NCBI RefSeq assembly: GCF_001625195.1
Contig: NC_054390.1
Location: 8,405,222-8,469,221, forward strand
Direction of reading: 5' to 3'
Length of the DNA: 64,000 bases
Source of the DNA: Drechmeria coniospora
Lineage: Eukaryota > Ascomycota > Sordariomycetes > Hypocreales > Ophiocordycipitaceae
Below, one piece after another: positions 12,156 through 21,458 of the stretch. Every line of letters starts with the position of its first letter. The stretch's first letter is position 1. The translations under genes were made by a program, and so were the position numbers. The notes beneath the pieces are model-generated. The model made no database searches. It was given only the letters and a program-made list of their open reading frames with translations, and was not told the origin of the DNA.

Positions 12156-14060
12156 TGGGTGTACTGAATGTCTGCTGTCTTGATGAGCCGGCGAAAAGGA
12201 TAGCGGCGATTTCCAATCCAAGGCCCTTTCGACGGTCATTGGTCTTCATTTTTATGAGTATGTGCGAGGAAGGACATTTGCATCTTGCATTATCGAGAAC
12301 GGGATCTGGCCTTTTCACTTTCCATATGCCGCCGCTGGCATCGCATCCTCGTTCCCAATTCGGGTCTGCCAACACAACATGTTGTGGAACGGCGTACGGA
12401 AGCGGTTTGCGGCAAGGCAAGCCTACCACCAGATTGCAGCCAGTCGGTGGCATGGACATGGGCAGTATAGGATGGTGAGGGATAGAGGGAAGCCCAGATA
12501 CAGCATCTCTCTACCGTTCACTCTCAGGATAATGCCGTTGGAGGATTTGAGTGTTGTAAGCGTCTGCGATTCGATGATAATACGCATCTGGTGTCTATCC
12601 GAACTCGGAGTTTGGGTTCGAAAATTGGTGGATAGGCCTTTCTCTTTTCCTGTTTTAAAGATGAAATGATCTGACAGGTATCGCTTTTTTTTATGCGAGA
12701 CGAAGGGGGGGAGGCGAAGAAGAGGGGAGGCAAAGAGGGAAAGGGACGATTATTATTCCGGACGATGAATCTCGACGTTGGTCGCCCCTGCCACAACGAA
12801 TCCTAGGGGTCGAGTCGGTCGGTGTCTATTCGTCTCTACATGTATCATGTACATGTGTTTCAGAAACCTCTTCTTGTCGTCTTTTGCGATTCTCCCTCTT
12901 TACTCTCTGAGGGTGGGTGAGGGGGCGGGGGGGGGGGGGGGGGGGGGCAGTTCTTCAGGGGGTATATGATGGGAAATCGATCGGGAGTTCGGAGGGAGGG
13001 GGAGGGGTTTCAAGTTCCAGGGCTCATCGACCTCAGATTGTGCACAAGACAGTCGTCGATTCATGGTGTTTATTTTACCATCATGGCTCACCAATTCTCT
13101 TTCTGGAGGTACTTTCTCGGCGTCGTAGGCGTTGCTGAAATCGAATACAGGGAATATCAGGTCTTCCTCTCCCGCTGCGCCAGGAGCGAGCTCGTCTATT
13201 GCGATTCTCTCCACCTCGTGCGCTTACCGAACCCAGCCAGCTTTCAGCAGTCATCCATAGACTGACTGGCTGTCTGCCATTCCACCGCCAGGGCGCATCA
13301 CATGCGCAGATTGGATGCTTCTGTCGAACTGTTGGAAGCCAACCAGTCCAGTTGGTGTCTTTCAATGAGCCTCGCAAACGCTCGTTTCCAGGCAGACCAG
13401 TGATGGCAGAAAGCACGCATCACCTGTGCTGACCGATTCCATAGGCCCGCAACTGGAGGGTTGTGTCGGAGATTGACAATCAAAGAAGCGGAGCGGCGAT
13501 GCAAACTATGAACCGATCTCCCGCCATCCGTCAATGGCTTCGTGCTCGACTTCATGTGTATACTCCACATGTACATGTACATGCTGTGCTCGGTACTCTG
13601 TACTTGATTTATCCTTCAGCTGGTGCGGCCTGCGTCATCCCACATTCGATGATCTATCCGTCTTGTAATGCCTACACCTCCTCTCTCTACCGTAGCCGGA
13701 GTGGTGGGCGTCCGACTGAATATGATGTTGTCTATCTCAAGTATGTCACATACAAACAGCAACGGAGCGTTCAGCAGTGCCTAGCATTGACTCTTGGTGC
13801 TCTCCATTTATATCAAGGTGGCACAGATCTCTGCGACATCAACATGCGACATCAACATGCGACAGCAATATAGTGCTCGGAAGAAAAGGAGGCCGTTGCC
13901 GTTGACATAGTCGGTACGGCGCCCAGTGACAAGCTGTGGTTGGTCCTCCCTGCACCGAGCATCTTGTGATTTGGTGATGAAAAATTGGCTCCGTCGCTCT
14001 GACTCGTTGCCACGCGACGCAACCCATCCTGGGCAAGCTACGGTTGCGAAAGCGCGGAGT
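12156..14060. other. Intergenic between convergent genes
   Basis: Sits between the 3' ends of a + and a - gene. It contains a run of 21 G at 12927-12947, a minus-strand open segment at about 13085-13215 that looks protein-like but has no start codon, and GTAC/ACATGTAC words around 13560-13600. No complete gene is supportable. Confidence 0.45.
12927..12947 (+). repeat. Poly(G) run, 21 bases
   Basis: An uninterrupted G run directly read from the sequence. Such runs are prone to replication slippage and to sequencing length error. Confidence 0.95.
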
Positions 14061-16298
14061 TCATCCGCTGCAGGCTGCATCTGGCTTTCCGGGGCGGGGC
14101 TTGGCCTTGACTTTCCGTGCGACACTCCGTCTCCTCCTCCTCCGCCTTCTCGACGCGCTGCAGGAGGCGCGGTAGCCGATGACAGGCCGCTTGTGGCCTC
14201 TGCGTCTGCGGAGGCCGAGCAAGGACAGGTCGACGTTCTTATATCTTGCCTCGTACCGGACCCACCTCTCCAGTCCCGGCACGTGGATGCCGAGGCTGGG
14301 CAGGGCCAGCAGCGTCTGCGTTTGCGTCGCCGCGTCGGCGCCTTTCGGGCCTTCGACGCTGTAGAGCGCCGGGAGTGAGTACCTCACCTTGCCGGGAGCG
14401 TGATGCTTGAGGATGCGCTCGAGCTTGGCTCGCTGCGTCGGCGGCAGGGCCCTCCGGAACGGCTTCACGTCCCGCGGGAGCAGAGGCTGGACGTGAAAGC
14501 GCGCAGGCACGCAGGCGCTGACCCGTATCCAGAAGCGGCCATCCCAGATCTTGGCCGTCTTCCACGTTCGCCAGTGGGCGTGTCCGTGTCGGGCCGAGGG
14601 CACGGCCGAGGCGTCGCCCCAGGCCACGGGCGTGTAGCTGAGGTAGCCGGGCAGCTTCCGCTGCGGCAGCGGCTGCGATGACGAATACGGCGCCCTCGCG
14701 AGAAACCATTTGGTTGGAAGCGGGCCTCCGACGGGCGTGAAGAGCACGGCAGCAATGGAAAAGGCCTTGGCGTTCTCCTGGTCGGAACCGGTGGAAGTGG
14801 ACAGTTCCGGGAAGAGGCGGTCCACGACGGTGGAAAGATTGCTCAACGGTGGCGGATGAAGCTCGGGGGTGACAAAGTCGATGAGCTTCCGGATGGCAAT
14901 CGCGGCCATGGCTCGTCTATGCGGCCTGCGAGCTTCGTCTCTTGCCGAGTCATAGAGCCGCCTGACCTTGGGCAGCCTCGTGGGCAAGGATGGAAGGTTC
15001 ACGAGAAGCGTTCCGGCGTTGGGATCGAAATCTTGGATGACGGCCTCTCGCATCAGCCAACGGTGGGCCTCGGCCTCCTCCCGCGTCGCCTTGCGCTTCG
15101 CTCTCCGACACAAGGCCAGGATGGCTGGCTTTTGCAGCGCTCGAGGCAGCGTGCAGGACTTGGCCACGTGCCGAACGGCGTTGCGGGTCGTCAACGTTGC
15201 ATCGGCGTTGGTGCGGTCCTCGAACCATGGAATCTTGTTGGCTTCGCAGGTGGCGATGAGCCTGTCCTTGTCGAAGGCGAGCAGCGGACGGTAGATTGTC
15301 ACTCCGCCGTCTTCGCTGCTGAGCGGGGTCAGGTACGGAAGTCGAGGGTCCGCGTCGGGAACGTCATGGCCGGGAAACGGCATCGACAGGCCGTCGACAC
15401 CCAGGCAGGTCCGGATCTGGTGCCAGGACTCCTCCTTGAAGTCGTGGGTCAGGATCCATCGCAGCCGCCTCAGCTCCCTGTTGGGCGGCTTGAAGCTCAA
15501 AAAGGGATTCCGCTGCCGCTGGTCGTCGAGCAGCCCGCTCTTGTAGACGCCGTGCAGTTCGTAGCACTCGGGGATCGGGTTGGTCTCGGGGATGCCTCGC
15601 AAGCCTCGGTAGCCATGCCCCGCGAGCAGACGCATCAAGACCGTCTCGTACTGGTCATCGGAATGGTGAGCGAAGAAGAGGCTGCTGGACTGGAGGTGCC
15701 GACAACTGAGGCCAAGAATCTGGTACCGCAGCGTGCGTGCCACGCTCTCGAGGTTGGGCAGCTGGGAGGGGTCCGCCATGGTCATCGTCGTCGACTCCTT
15801 GTCTCGATCGGGGACGGCGCCCTTCCAATTCAGCTGCTTGACGATGGCCTTGAGACCCATCTTCTGGAGCTCCTGGGCCACGCGGGACGCTTCCCGAGCA
15901 CTGCCTTGCCGCAGCTGGTGGTCGATGACAAGGCAGTAGGCGCTTTCGGCCGGGTTGTCGGCAATTTTGATGCCTCGATGGGTCTTGAGCAGCTTGGAGA
16001 AGAGGAAGGCCATGGCCATGGAGTCGACTCCTCCGCTCACGGCGAGGGCTAGAACGAAATAGACTGTCAGCACCTTGACGAGCAGCAGGAGGGAGGCGAG
16101 CACGAGAACGACGAGGGGCGTGAGCACGAGCCCGAGCGGGAGTTGAAGGCGACGACAAACCGACGTACCGACTCGCCGTGGCCGCGCATGGCGGACGGCG
16201 GGAAACCGCGGCGGACAGACGGCCTCGACCGCATCCCGAAACTCGAGGGCAGAGATGGGTTTGGGACCGTGGTGAAAGACACGGGTAGGCACGCTCAT
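14061..16298 (-). CDS. TilS-like tRNA(Ile)-lysidine synthase / PP-loop ATPase
   Basis: Two exons on the minus strand (16298-16169 and 16048-14061) give about 705 residues. The 120-nt intron has donor GTACGT, a GCTGAC branch site and acceptor CTAG. Splicing restores RRVALAVSGGVDSMAMAFLF, with the N-type ATP-pyrophosphatase P-loop SGGVDS at about residues 48-53. The TilS hallmark AHHSDDQYETVLMRLLAG follows at about 170-187, then a short G-x-RGLRGI turn. TilS converts cytidine-34 of tRNA(Ile) with anticodon CAU to lysidine, so that the tRNA reads AUA. In fungi the probable substrate is mitochondrial, but I see no unambiguous presequence; the first 43 residues (SVPTRVFHHG...RHARPRR) are Arg-rich. 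The protein is longer than bacterial TilS (about 430 residues), with a basic C-terminal extension of unknown role. Confidence 0.88.
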   Translation of the reverse strand: MSVPTRVFHHGPKPISALEFRDAVEAVCPPRFPAVRHARPRRVGTSVCRRLQLPLGLVLTPLVVLVLASLLLLVKVLTVYFVLALAVSGGVDSMAMAFLFSKLLKTHRGIKIADNPAESAYCLVIDHQLRQGSAREASRVAQELQKMGLKAIVKQLNWKGAVPDRDKESTTMTMADPSQLPNLESVARTLRYQILGLSCRHLQSSSLFFAHHSDDQYETVLMRLLAGHGYRGLRGIPETNPIPECYELHGVYKSGLLDDQRQRNPFLSFKPPNRELRRLRWILTHDFKEESWHQIRTCLGVDGLSMPFPGHDVPDADPRLPYLTPLSSEDGGVTIYRPLLAFDKDRLIATCEANKIPWFEDRTNADATLTTRNAVRHVAKSCTLPRALQKPAILALCRRAKRKATREEAEAHRWLMREAVIQDFDPNAGTLLVNLPSLPTRLPKVRRLYDSARDEARRPHRRAMAAIAIRKLIDFVTPELHPPPLSNLSTVVDRLFPELSTSTGSDQENAKAFSIAAVLFTPVGGPLPTKWFLARAPYSSSQPLPQRKLPGYLSYTPVAWGDASAVPSARHGHAHWRTWKTAKIWDGRFWIRVSACVPARFHVQPLLPRDVKPFRRALPPTQRAKLERILKHHAPGKVRYSLPALYSVEGPKGADAATQTQTLLALPSLGIHVPGLERWVRYEARYKNVDLSLLGLRRRRGHKRPVIGYRASCSASRRRRRRRRSVARKVKAKPRPGKPDAACSG

Positions 16299-17523
16299 TC
16301 CATCGCAGGTGCACAGGACCGGACACTGGACGCAACGATTCCACCGCCTTTTTTGGTGTTGACGCTTGTGGCGTTCATCGCCTGCTCCTCCGCTCCTCGC
16401 TGTCGGGCGCCGGAACGGAGAAAGGGACCGGAACGGAGTGGGAAGACCCGCCAAGCCAGGCCATCGAAGACAGGCCTCGGGTGGAACCGACTGGAACCAA
16501 ATGGCAGCTCCATCGGGGCTCAGTTAGTGAAGCCGAGGAGGCTGGACGACTAACTCTAGTACGCCGATCTGAAAGTCGTGAAGTAGCGATACATGCAATT
16601 CGCAAGCCTACCGATGTGCCGCATTTTCCGTCGCAACCAACGTCCTAGTCAGCCGCCTGTCGAGTCTCGCAAGGATCACGCGAACGCAATGTCATGTACG
16701 GAGTACCGACAGTACCGTACAGATCACTTGGCACCATTAGAAACCACACCTACAGTAGTACTCTGTACTCCGTACGGAGTACTCCGTACTAGGTACCTAT
16801 TTAATTAGTACCTACGGCATACGTAAGTGTACACCGACTTACGAGACACTTGTACTGGTACTAGCTCGGTGCTCCGTACTTGGTATCATCTGCTAGTGCT
16901 AACCCTCCGCCATTAGGTGTGAAGTATTAACTCTACAAGTGCTCCGTACCCCGTTCCGTAGTTGTCACTAAGTGTACATGTACATATTTACAGCGGGGTT
17001 CGGAAAGTCAGTTCACGCGGATACCCCCGCTCCCGTCGTTAATGTAGGTACCTGGCCGTACAATTCCAGGGACCTACAGTGCTGTACGGAGTAAGTGCTC
17101 GGTGTGCTCACAACAACCCAACACCTGACACCTGACCTCACTGGTAATTAGGTTCGCACCTAATAATAGCTGCAGTTGTACTTGCAGGTGCCTGTACCCT
17201 TACAGTACTTTGCCGTAGTTCTACAGACTGGGCCACTACGTCCACCGCCCAACCAGGGCTTCACGTGTGGTGCAGCGGCAACTCGATGTCAAGGCGACGA
17301 CTCGCTCGCCCCCCCCCCCCCCCTCTTCGTCTGCTCTGCTTCCGCTTCCGCTTCCACGTCATAAATGCGTATTTCTCTCTCTCCCATCATCCGCCCCTCA
17401 CATCTCATCCCAATCCCGCTCCGTTCCGCAGCCAATTAGTCGACCGATCGCCCGACCGTCTCGAGTCACCACCACAGGGCCATGTCGTGACGGCTGAGCG
17501 GAGCATCGCCAGCTGCCTCACCC
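16299..17523. other. Divergent intergenic region with GTAC island
   Basis: Separates the divergent TilS-like (-) and BTB (+) genes, so both promoters should lie here. The centre (about 16690-17220) is an AT-richer island packed with GTAC and TACTCCGTA words. The BTB-proximal side has a C15 run at 17309-17323 and CT-rich sequence, probably in the 5' leader. Confidence 0.6.
16765..16789. repeat. Three overlapping GTACGGAGTAC elements
   Basis: GTACTCCGTAC (16765-16775), its inverse GTACGGAGTAC (16772-16782) and GTACTCCGTAC again (16779-16789) share their terminal GTAC. Positions 16772-16789 are a perfect 18-bp palindrome, also found at 34116-34133 and 49097-49114. Confidence 0.9.
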
Positions 17524-19149
17524 ATGGTCTCCCAACCCGAACCGGCCCCCGTCGCACTGTCCCACCGCCGCGGCCCCTTCTCGGTCTCGTCGGTCGCGAC
17601 ACGCCCCTCCCTGTCCCGCACACGACGCTACAACCGCTCTCACGGCGGAGGCGCCTCCCATGTCCCGCAGAACGAGTTTCCCGTCTTCGCCCTCAGCGGC
17701 GATGTCGAGATCCTCGTCCGCGCCGGTCCATCAGAGCACCGCTACCTGCTGCACCGCCATACCTTGACCCGCTGCAGTGGCTTCTTCGAGGCCAGCACCT
17801 CGTCCGAGTGGTCCAAGGCCCGGCCGCTCGCCGCCAACGGCCACGAGCTGGCCCGCATCGGAGAGTCCCCTTCGCTCCCCGAGGACCTTGCTCCTCTCAC
17901 CAACCGACGGGACGATGCCTTCCCCACCGCCACGGCCACGCCAAGGAGGCGCTGGAGGTACGAGTTGGATCCTGGCGCCGGCGAGGGTGACATCCCCATG
18001 CTCGTCCAGAAGAATGAGTCGGAGCCGCCTCATGCCGGTTCCAAGCCGGGCGTGCGGTCGATCTTCGGGGAAGGGGTCGGCACCGATTCGTCGGCTTCCA
18101 GGTCGACGACCTCCCGAAAGCACGACCGTGGCAACCAGGTTGCCTTTGCCTGCTCCGTCACCAACCTGAGCGTCGGTGCGAGGTCGCCAATGCCCCTGTC
18201 CCAGGCCGAAGAACAGCTCCTGCGCGACTACGACAATCTCTTCCGCATCTTCTACAACTACCCCCCGGCACTCGACGGAATCAATGTCGTTGACGCCTAC
18301 GTTCAGTGCAAGTCCCTCCTTGCTCTCGCGGACCAGTACGACGCCCTTGCCGTCGTCGGTCCCCGCGTCGACCACCATCTATTGCAGTTTCAGTCACGCC
18401 TGTGGACGCAGGTTGCCAAGTATCCCATCTCCTACTTGCGCCTCGGCTACCTCGCCCGGAGCAAGGTCATCTTCCGAGAGGCACTCATCCACGTCGTCGG
18501 TCAGTGGCCCATCGGCGGACGTAGCGGACGTGCCACCCTGCCGGACGTCGTCTTGGACATCATCGAGGACAAGGTCGAAGAGCTCGACGAGACGGTGAGC
18601 CAAGTCGAAGGTTGCCTGTTCCGCCTCAGCCTCACCACCGCTCGAGGTGACCGCGTGACGCCCAACACGAGCTATCTGGACTGGCTCGTCGTCAGCCTCT
18701 TCCGCCAGTGGCTCGCCGAGAACACCACGCCCCAGCCTCCTCCCGATCGTCACCACTGCAGTCGCAGCCGCAGCTGCAGCCGTAACGTCAACCGGAATCG
18801 CAACCGGAACCATGGCCGTCATCCGTCCTTGCCGTCGGTCCGACCGCCTCCCACCTCCGTCGGCGCCGCCTACCGCACCCTCGGCGCCGGCAACAGCACA
18901 TTTCTCGGCCACGATGAGTGCAAGAGTTTTCTCAAGCTGACGCCCGAGCTCTACAGTAGAGAAAACCTCCGTAGGTTTGAGAGGCGTATGGAAGAGCTCA
19001 AAGCCATGGCGAGGGACCTCGTTCACCCGCTCCTCGACAGCGCCCTCGAGCTTGACACGGTCGCCCCCAGCAGGACTTCGGACGGCCTCCCTTATCTCAC
19101 CTGTACCACCGTCGGGAACTGGGACCTCCCCTGGCCCGTGGACGACTAG
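17524..19149 (+). CDS. BTB/POZ-domain protein
   Basis: A single exon of 541 residues. After about 50 disordered residues, the segment FPVFALSGDVEILVRAG...YLLHRHTLTRCSGFFEAS (about residues 57-97) matches the first strand-helix unit of a fungal BTB fold. The fold appears interrupted by a long low-complexity insert (about 110-215), then resumes at LLRDYDNLFRIFYNYPPAL and VVDAYVQCKSLLALADQYDAL. The remainder is helical (YLRLGYLARSKVIFREALIHVVGQW), with an Arg/Asn/His-rich linker near 420-440. BTB proteins dimerise or act as adaptors, for example for Cullin-3 ligases. The fungal group with this split BTB has no known partner that I can name. It is convergent with the next gene (509-base gap). Confidence 0.85.
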   Translation: MVSQPEPAPVALSHRRGPFSVSSVATRPSLSRTRRYNRSHGGGASHVPQNEFPVFALSGDVEILVRAGPSEHRYLLHRHTLTRCSGFFEASTSSEWSKARPLAANGHELARIGESPSLPEDLAPLTNRRDDAFPTATATPRRRWRYELDPGAGEGDIPMLVQKNESEPPHAGSKPGVRSIFGEGVGTDSSASRSTTSRKHDRGNQVAFACSVTNLSVGARSPMPLSQAEEQLLRDYDNLFRIFYNYPPALDGINVVDAYVQCKSLLALADQYDALAVVGPRVDHHLLQFQSRLWTQVAKYPISYLRLGYLARSKVIFREALIHVVGQWPIGGRSGRATLPDVVLDIIEDKVEELDETVSQVEGCLFRLSLTTARGDRVTPNTSYLDWLVVSLFRQWLAENTTPQPPPDRHHCSRSRSCSRNVNRNRNRNHGRHPSLPSVRPPPTSVGAAYRTLGAGNSTFLGHDECKSFLKLTPELYSRENLRRFERRMEELKAMARDLVHPLLDSALELDTVAPSRTSDGLPYLTCTTVGNWDLPWPVDD

Positions 19150-19657
19150 CTCACCTGAAAGGCCTTGGCCGACGAACGAACGCACAAGTCCTATATGACC
19201 TATTGCTTCGACGACTCGATGACACTCTAGACCGCAACATAGCATGGCGGAGGAACACATTTTCACTGGCCGCCTATGCCACCATCCAATTTCGTCCTTG
19301 ATTGTTTGTTGCCTGATTCACTCTTCGCCTTTCGTTTTTGGCGCCCGGATACCCCTTTTCTTGATGAACTGGATTTGTCGGATCACCCGCCCCCCTGTTT
19401 GATATTCTCCCCTTGCGAGCGTCCCCCCCCCCCCCCCTCGGCCGTTACGCCAATCCATTGAATAATGAGTTGTATATGGTCATGCGAAAGCTACGAATGG
19501 AAAATGAAGGTCTCGTCGTGTCGGATTCCTCATGACAGCGGTCGTATGATGATCACAACAGGTACATTTTGTGACTATGAAAAGGATGACAGCGGACGAG
19601 CATGGTCCGGCGTCTGGTTCCATCACATGGCCCACCATCCACGGCCACAAGTCATGT
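19150..19657. other. Intergenic between convergent genes
   Basis: Presumed 3' UTRs of the BTB gene and its minus-strand neighbour. It holds a C15 run at 19423-19437. No gene is seen. Confidence 0.5.
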
Positions 19658-20635
19658 CTAGTACTTGGCGATGACCCAGCTCAGAACACCATCGGTTGTC
19701 TCCATGGTAACGACCGAGTCCTTGACGTCCTCTCCGTGGATGTAGACGATCTCAACGTGCCCGGTGTTAGTTTTGTCGTTTGATTTGGTACCAAACGTTC
19801 CGGTGCTTAGAAAAGAACTGATCTCCGTGGTACCTTCACCGTCTTCCTGGAGAAATCGCGTCTCCCACGGGGGGTTCTTGTCCACCAGCTGCGGAGTGAC
19901 TTGCACCGTGATGTGCGACTTGCAGTTAATATGGAGACGGTCGTACAGGGGATACCATCCAGAGATGAGTCCTTCGTGAGATCGGATGCTGATTTCACGC
20001 GACATGATCATGTAGGGAGCCGGAAGTTGAAGTTCCGTATGCATCGGAGCGATAACGTCGCTCTTGTCCGAGTGGATCGACGTCTTATCCGCGGCTTGCA
20101 AGGTCAACCCGCTCATGATATGGATCTTGAGATTGGCCGACTCCAGTCGGAATACTCGCAGCCAGTCTCGGCGCGGGACTCGGACGATGATGCGCATCTG
20201 GATGCAGGGGTCGCCCTTGAGCAGCGGCCAAAGGGCAGCTCTTGATGGCGTCATGATCTTGATGGTCCGATGGTTACCGTCGTTGACGACTTGAAGGTCG
20301 GGCGTCAGCTCTTCGTCGTTGGATATGACATCAAGTTCGACCTTTCCCAGCGCTTCGTTGTCCTCGGCGGCGCAGAGGACGATGCATCCATCAACTAGGA
20401 GCTCTGGGCCATCATCGTGATACGTTGCATGGTCCGTCGCCTCGATGATTTGCAGTTCTTCGAGTTCTCCAATGGAAAAGGAGGTGGTGTACTTGGCCGG
20501 GATTAAAGTCCCATCATCGCAGTCCTCTATCGAACGCCACTTGAATTTGCCCAGAAAATCCATCTTTCGACTCGCAGGTTTGTTGTCTTCAAAGTAAGAT
20601 GGCAAGTTGACATGGCTGCTAGGCATGCCATGCAT
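19658..20635 (-). CDS. Unknown protein with adhesin-like beta repeats
   Basis: A single exon of 325 residues; ATGs at residues 1, 4 and 25 are all possible starts. There is no signal peptide or membrane segment. The sequence alternates short hydrophobic strands with turns (IKIMTPSRAALWPLL, MRIIVRVPRRDWLRVFRL, IHIMSGLTLQ, ISIRSHEGLISGWYPLYDRLHINCKSHITVQVTP). This resembles the beta-rich repeats of DUF4097-type putative adhesins, which fungi often carry in the form 'S-x-G-x-I-x-G-x-Y-P-L-x-D-x-L'. The assignment is by pattern only. Codon usage is less GC-biased than that of its neighbours, which could mean relaxed selection or a younger gene. Confidence 0.65.
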   Translation of the reverse strand: MHGMPSSHVNLPSYFEDNKPASRKMDFLGKFKWRSIEDCDDGTLIPAKYTTSFSIGELEELQIIEATDHATYHDDGPELLVDGCIVLCAAEDNEALGKVELDVISNDEELTPDLQVVNDGNHRTIKIMTPSRAALWPLLKGDPCIQMRIIVRVPRRDWLRVFRLESANLKIHIMSGLTLQAADKTSIHSDKSDVIAPMHTELQLPAPYMIMSREISIRSHEGLISGWYPLYDRLHINCKSHITVQVTPQLVDKNPPWETRFLQEDGEGTTEISSFLSTGTFGTKSNDKTNTGHVEIVYIHGEDVKDSVVTMETTDGVLSWVIAKY

Positions 20636-21458
20636 GGACAGTATTTATGCAAGCGCGAGGTCTCAATGAAACGATGTCTTCACCACGCATCTGTTTTGTT
20701 GCGCTGTGGATTGCAGACCGACGGGATGGTGAGGTTCTGCATCCGAGCAAGGAATGGCCATGAAACTGCACATGGAGTCAGGGGGTGAGGTGGGCAGTGA
20801 AGCAGTCGAGGGCATCGAAATTGCCATCCTTGGCCCGTTCTTGACGCATCATACAGTTGTATCCATTTTCACTCCATCAGTCCCCGTCCTCTGGCCGCGT
20901 CGAGAACGCCCTGCTGTCAAGATCCCTTCGGCTCGGGAATGGGGGGTGTTGCAGACGCCGCGGCTTCTGCAGGCGACTTCAGCGATGTCCAGTCCATGCT
21001 CTCGTCGGATCAGCCATGAATGAATGGCTGCGCGTCCTGTTGAATGGAGTGCTTGACGCGCTGCCATGCGGCAGCATCACACAGGTTTGGCTCTTCAGTG
21101 CCCCTGAACGTCGGCCACATATTTTGTTTCGTCACATCTTCAGCGGCCGTTCTCCGGCATTCGTTTGGGCCTCTTGGGGCCAATTCTCTATGCATTGTGG
21201 GATATCTCTCGACAGATCTCTCCGCCCTCGTCTTTCGACCCTTGTCCTTTATACATCAATGAGTCTGTTCTGTCGTCAGAAAAAAAAGAGTGCCTCGAGG
21301 GCTCTCCGGGCTCTGCACCGGCCCTTCCTTGTCCCACATTGCGTCGTAAACCAACTACGGATCCAACGCGGCGAAGTGATGCTTCGAAATGTGTGGCTCG
21401 CAAGCTTGCTTGGCCGTGCCTCCCAAGGGCCAACCATGTCTCCGGGACAAAGGAGCCA
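20636..21458. other. Intergenic
   Basis: Contains the upstream region of the minus-strand unknown gene (left) and the 3' flank of the carrier gene (right). A short frame at 20754-21023 has no recognisable content. Confidence 0.45.

Noticed and set aside
14856..16052. 398-residue plus-strand ORF
   Set aside because: A mirror frame of the TilS-like gene. High third-position GC opens antisense frames; no motifs are seen.
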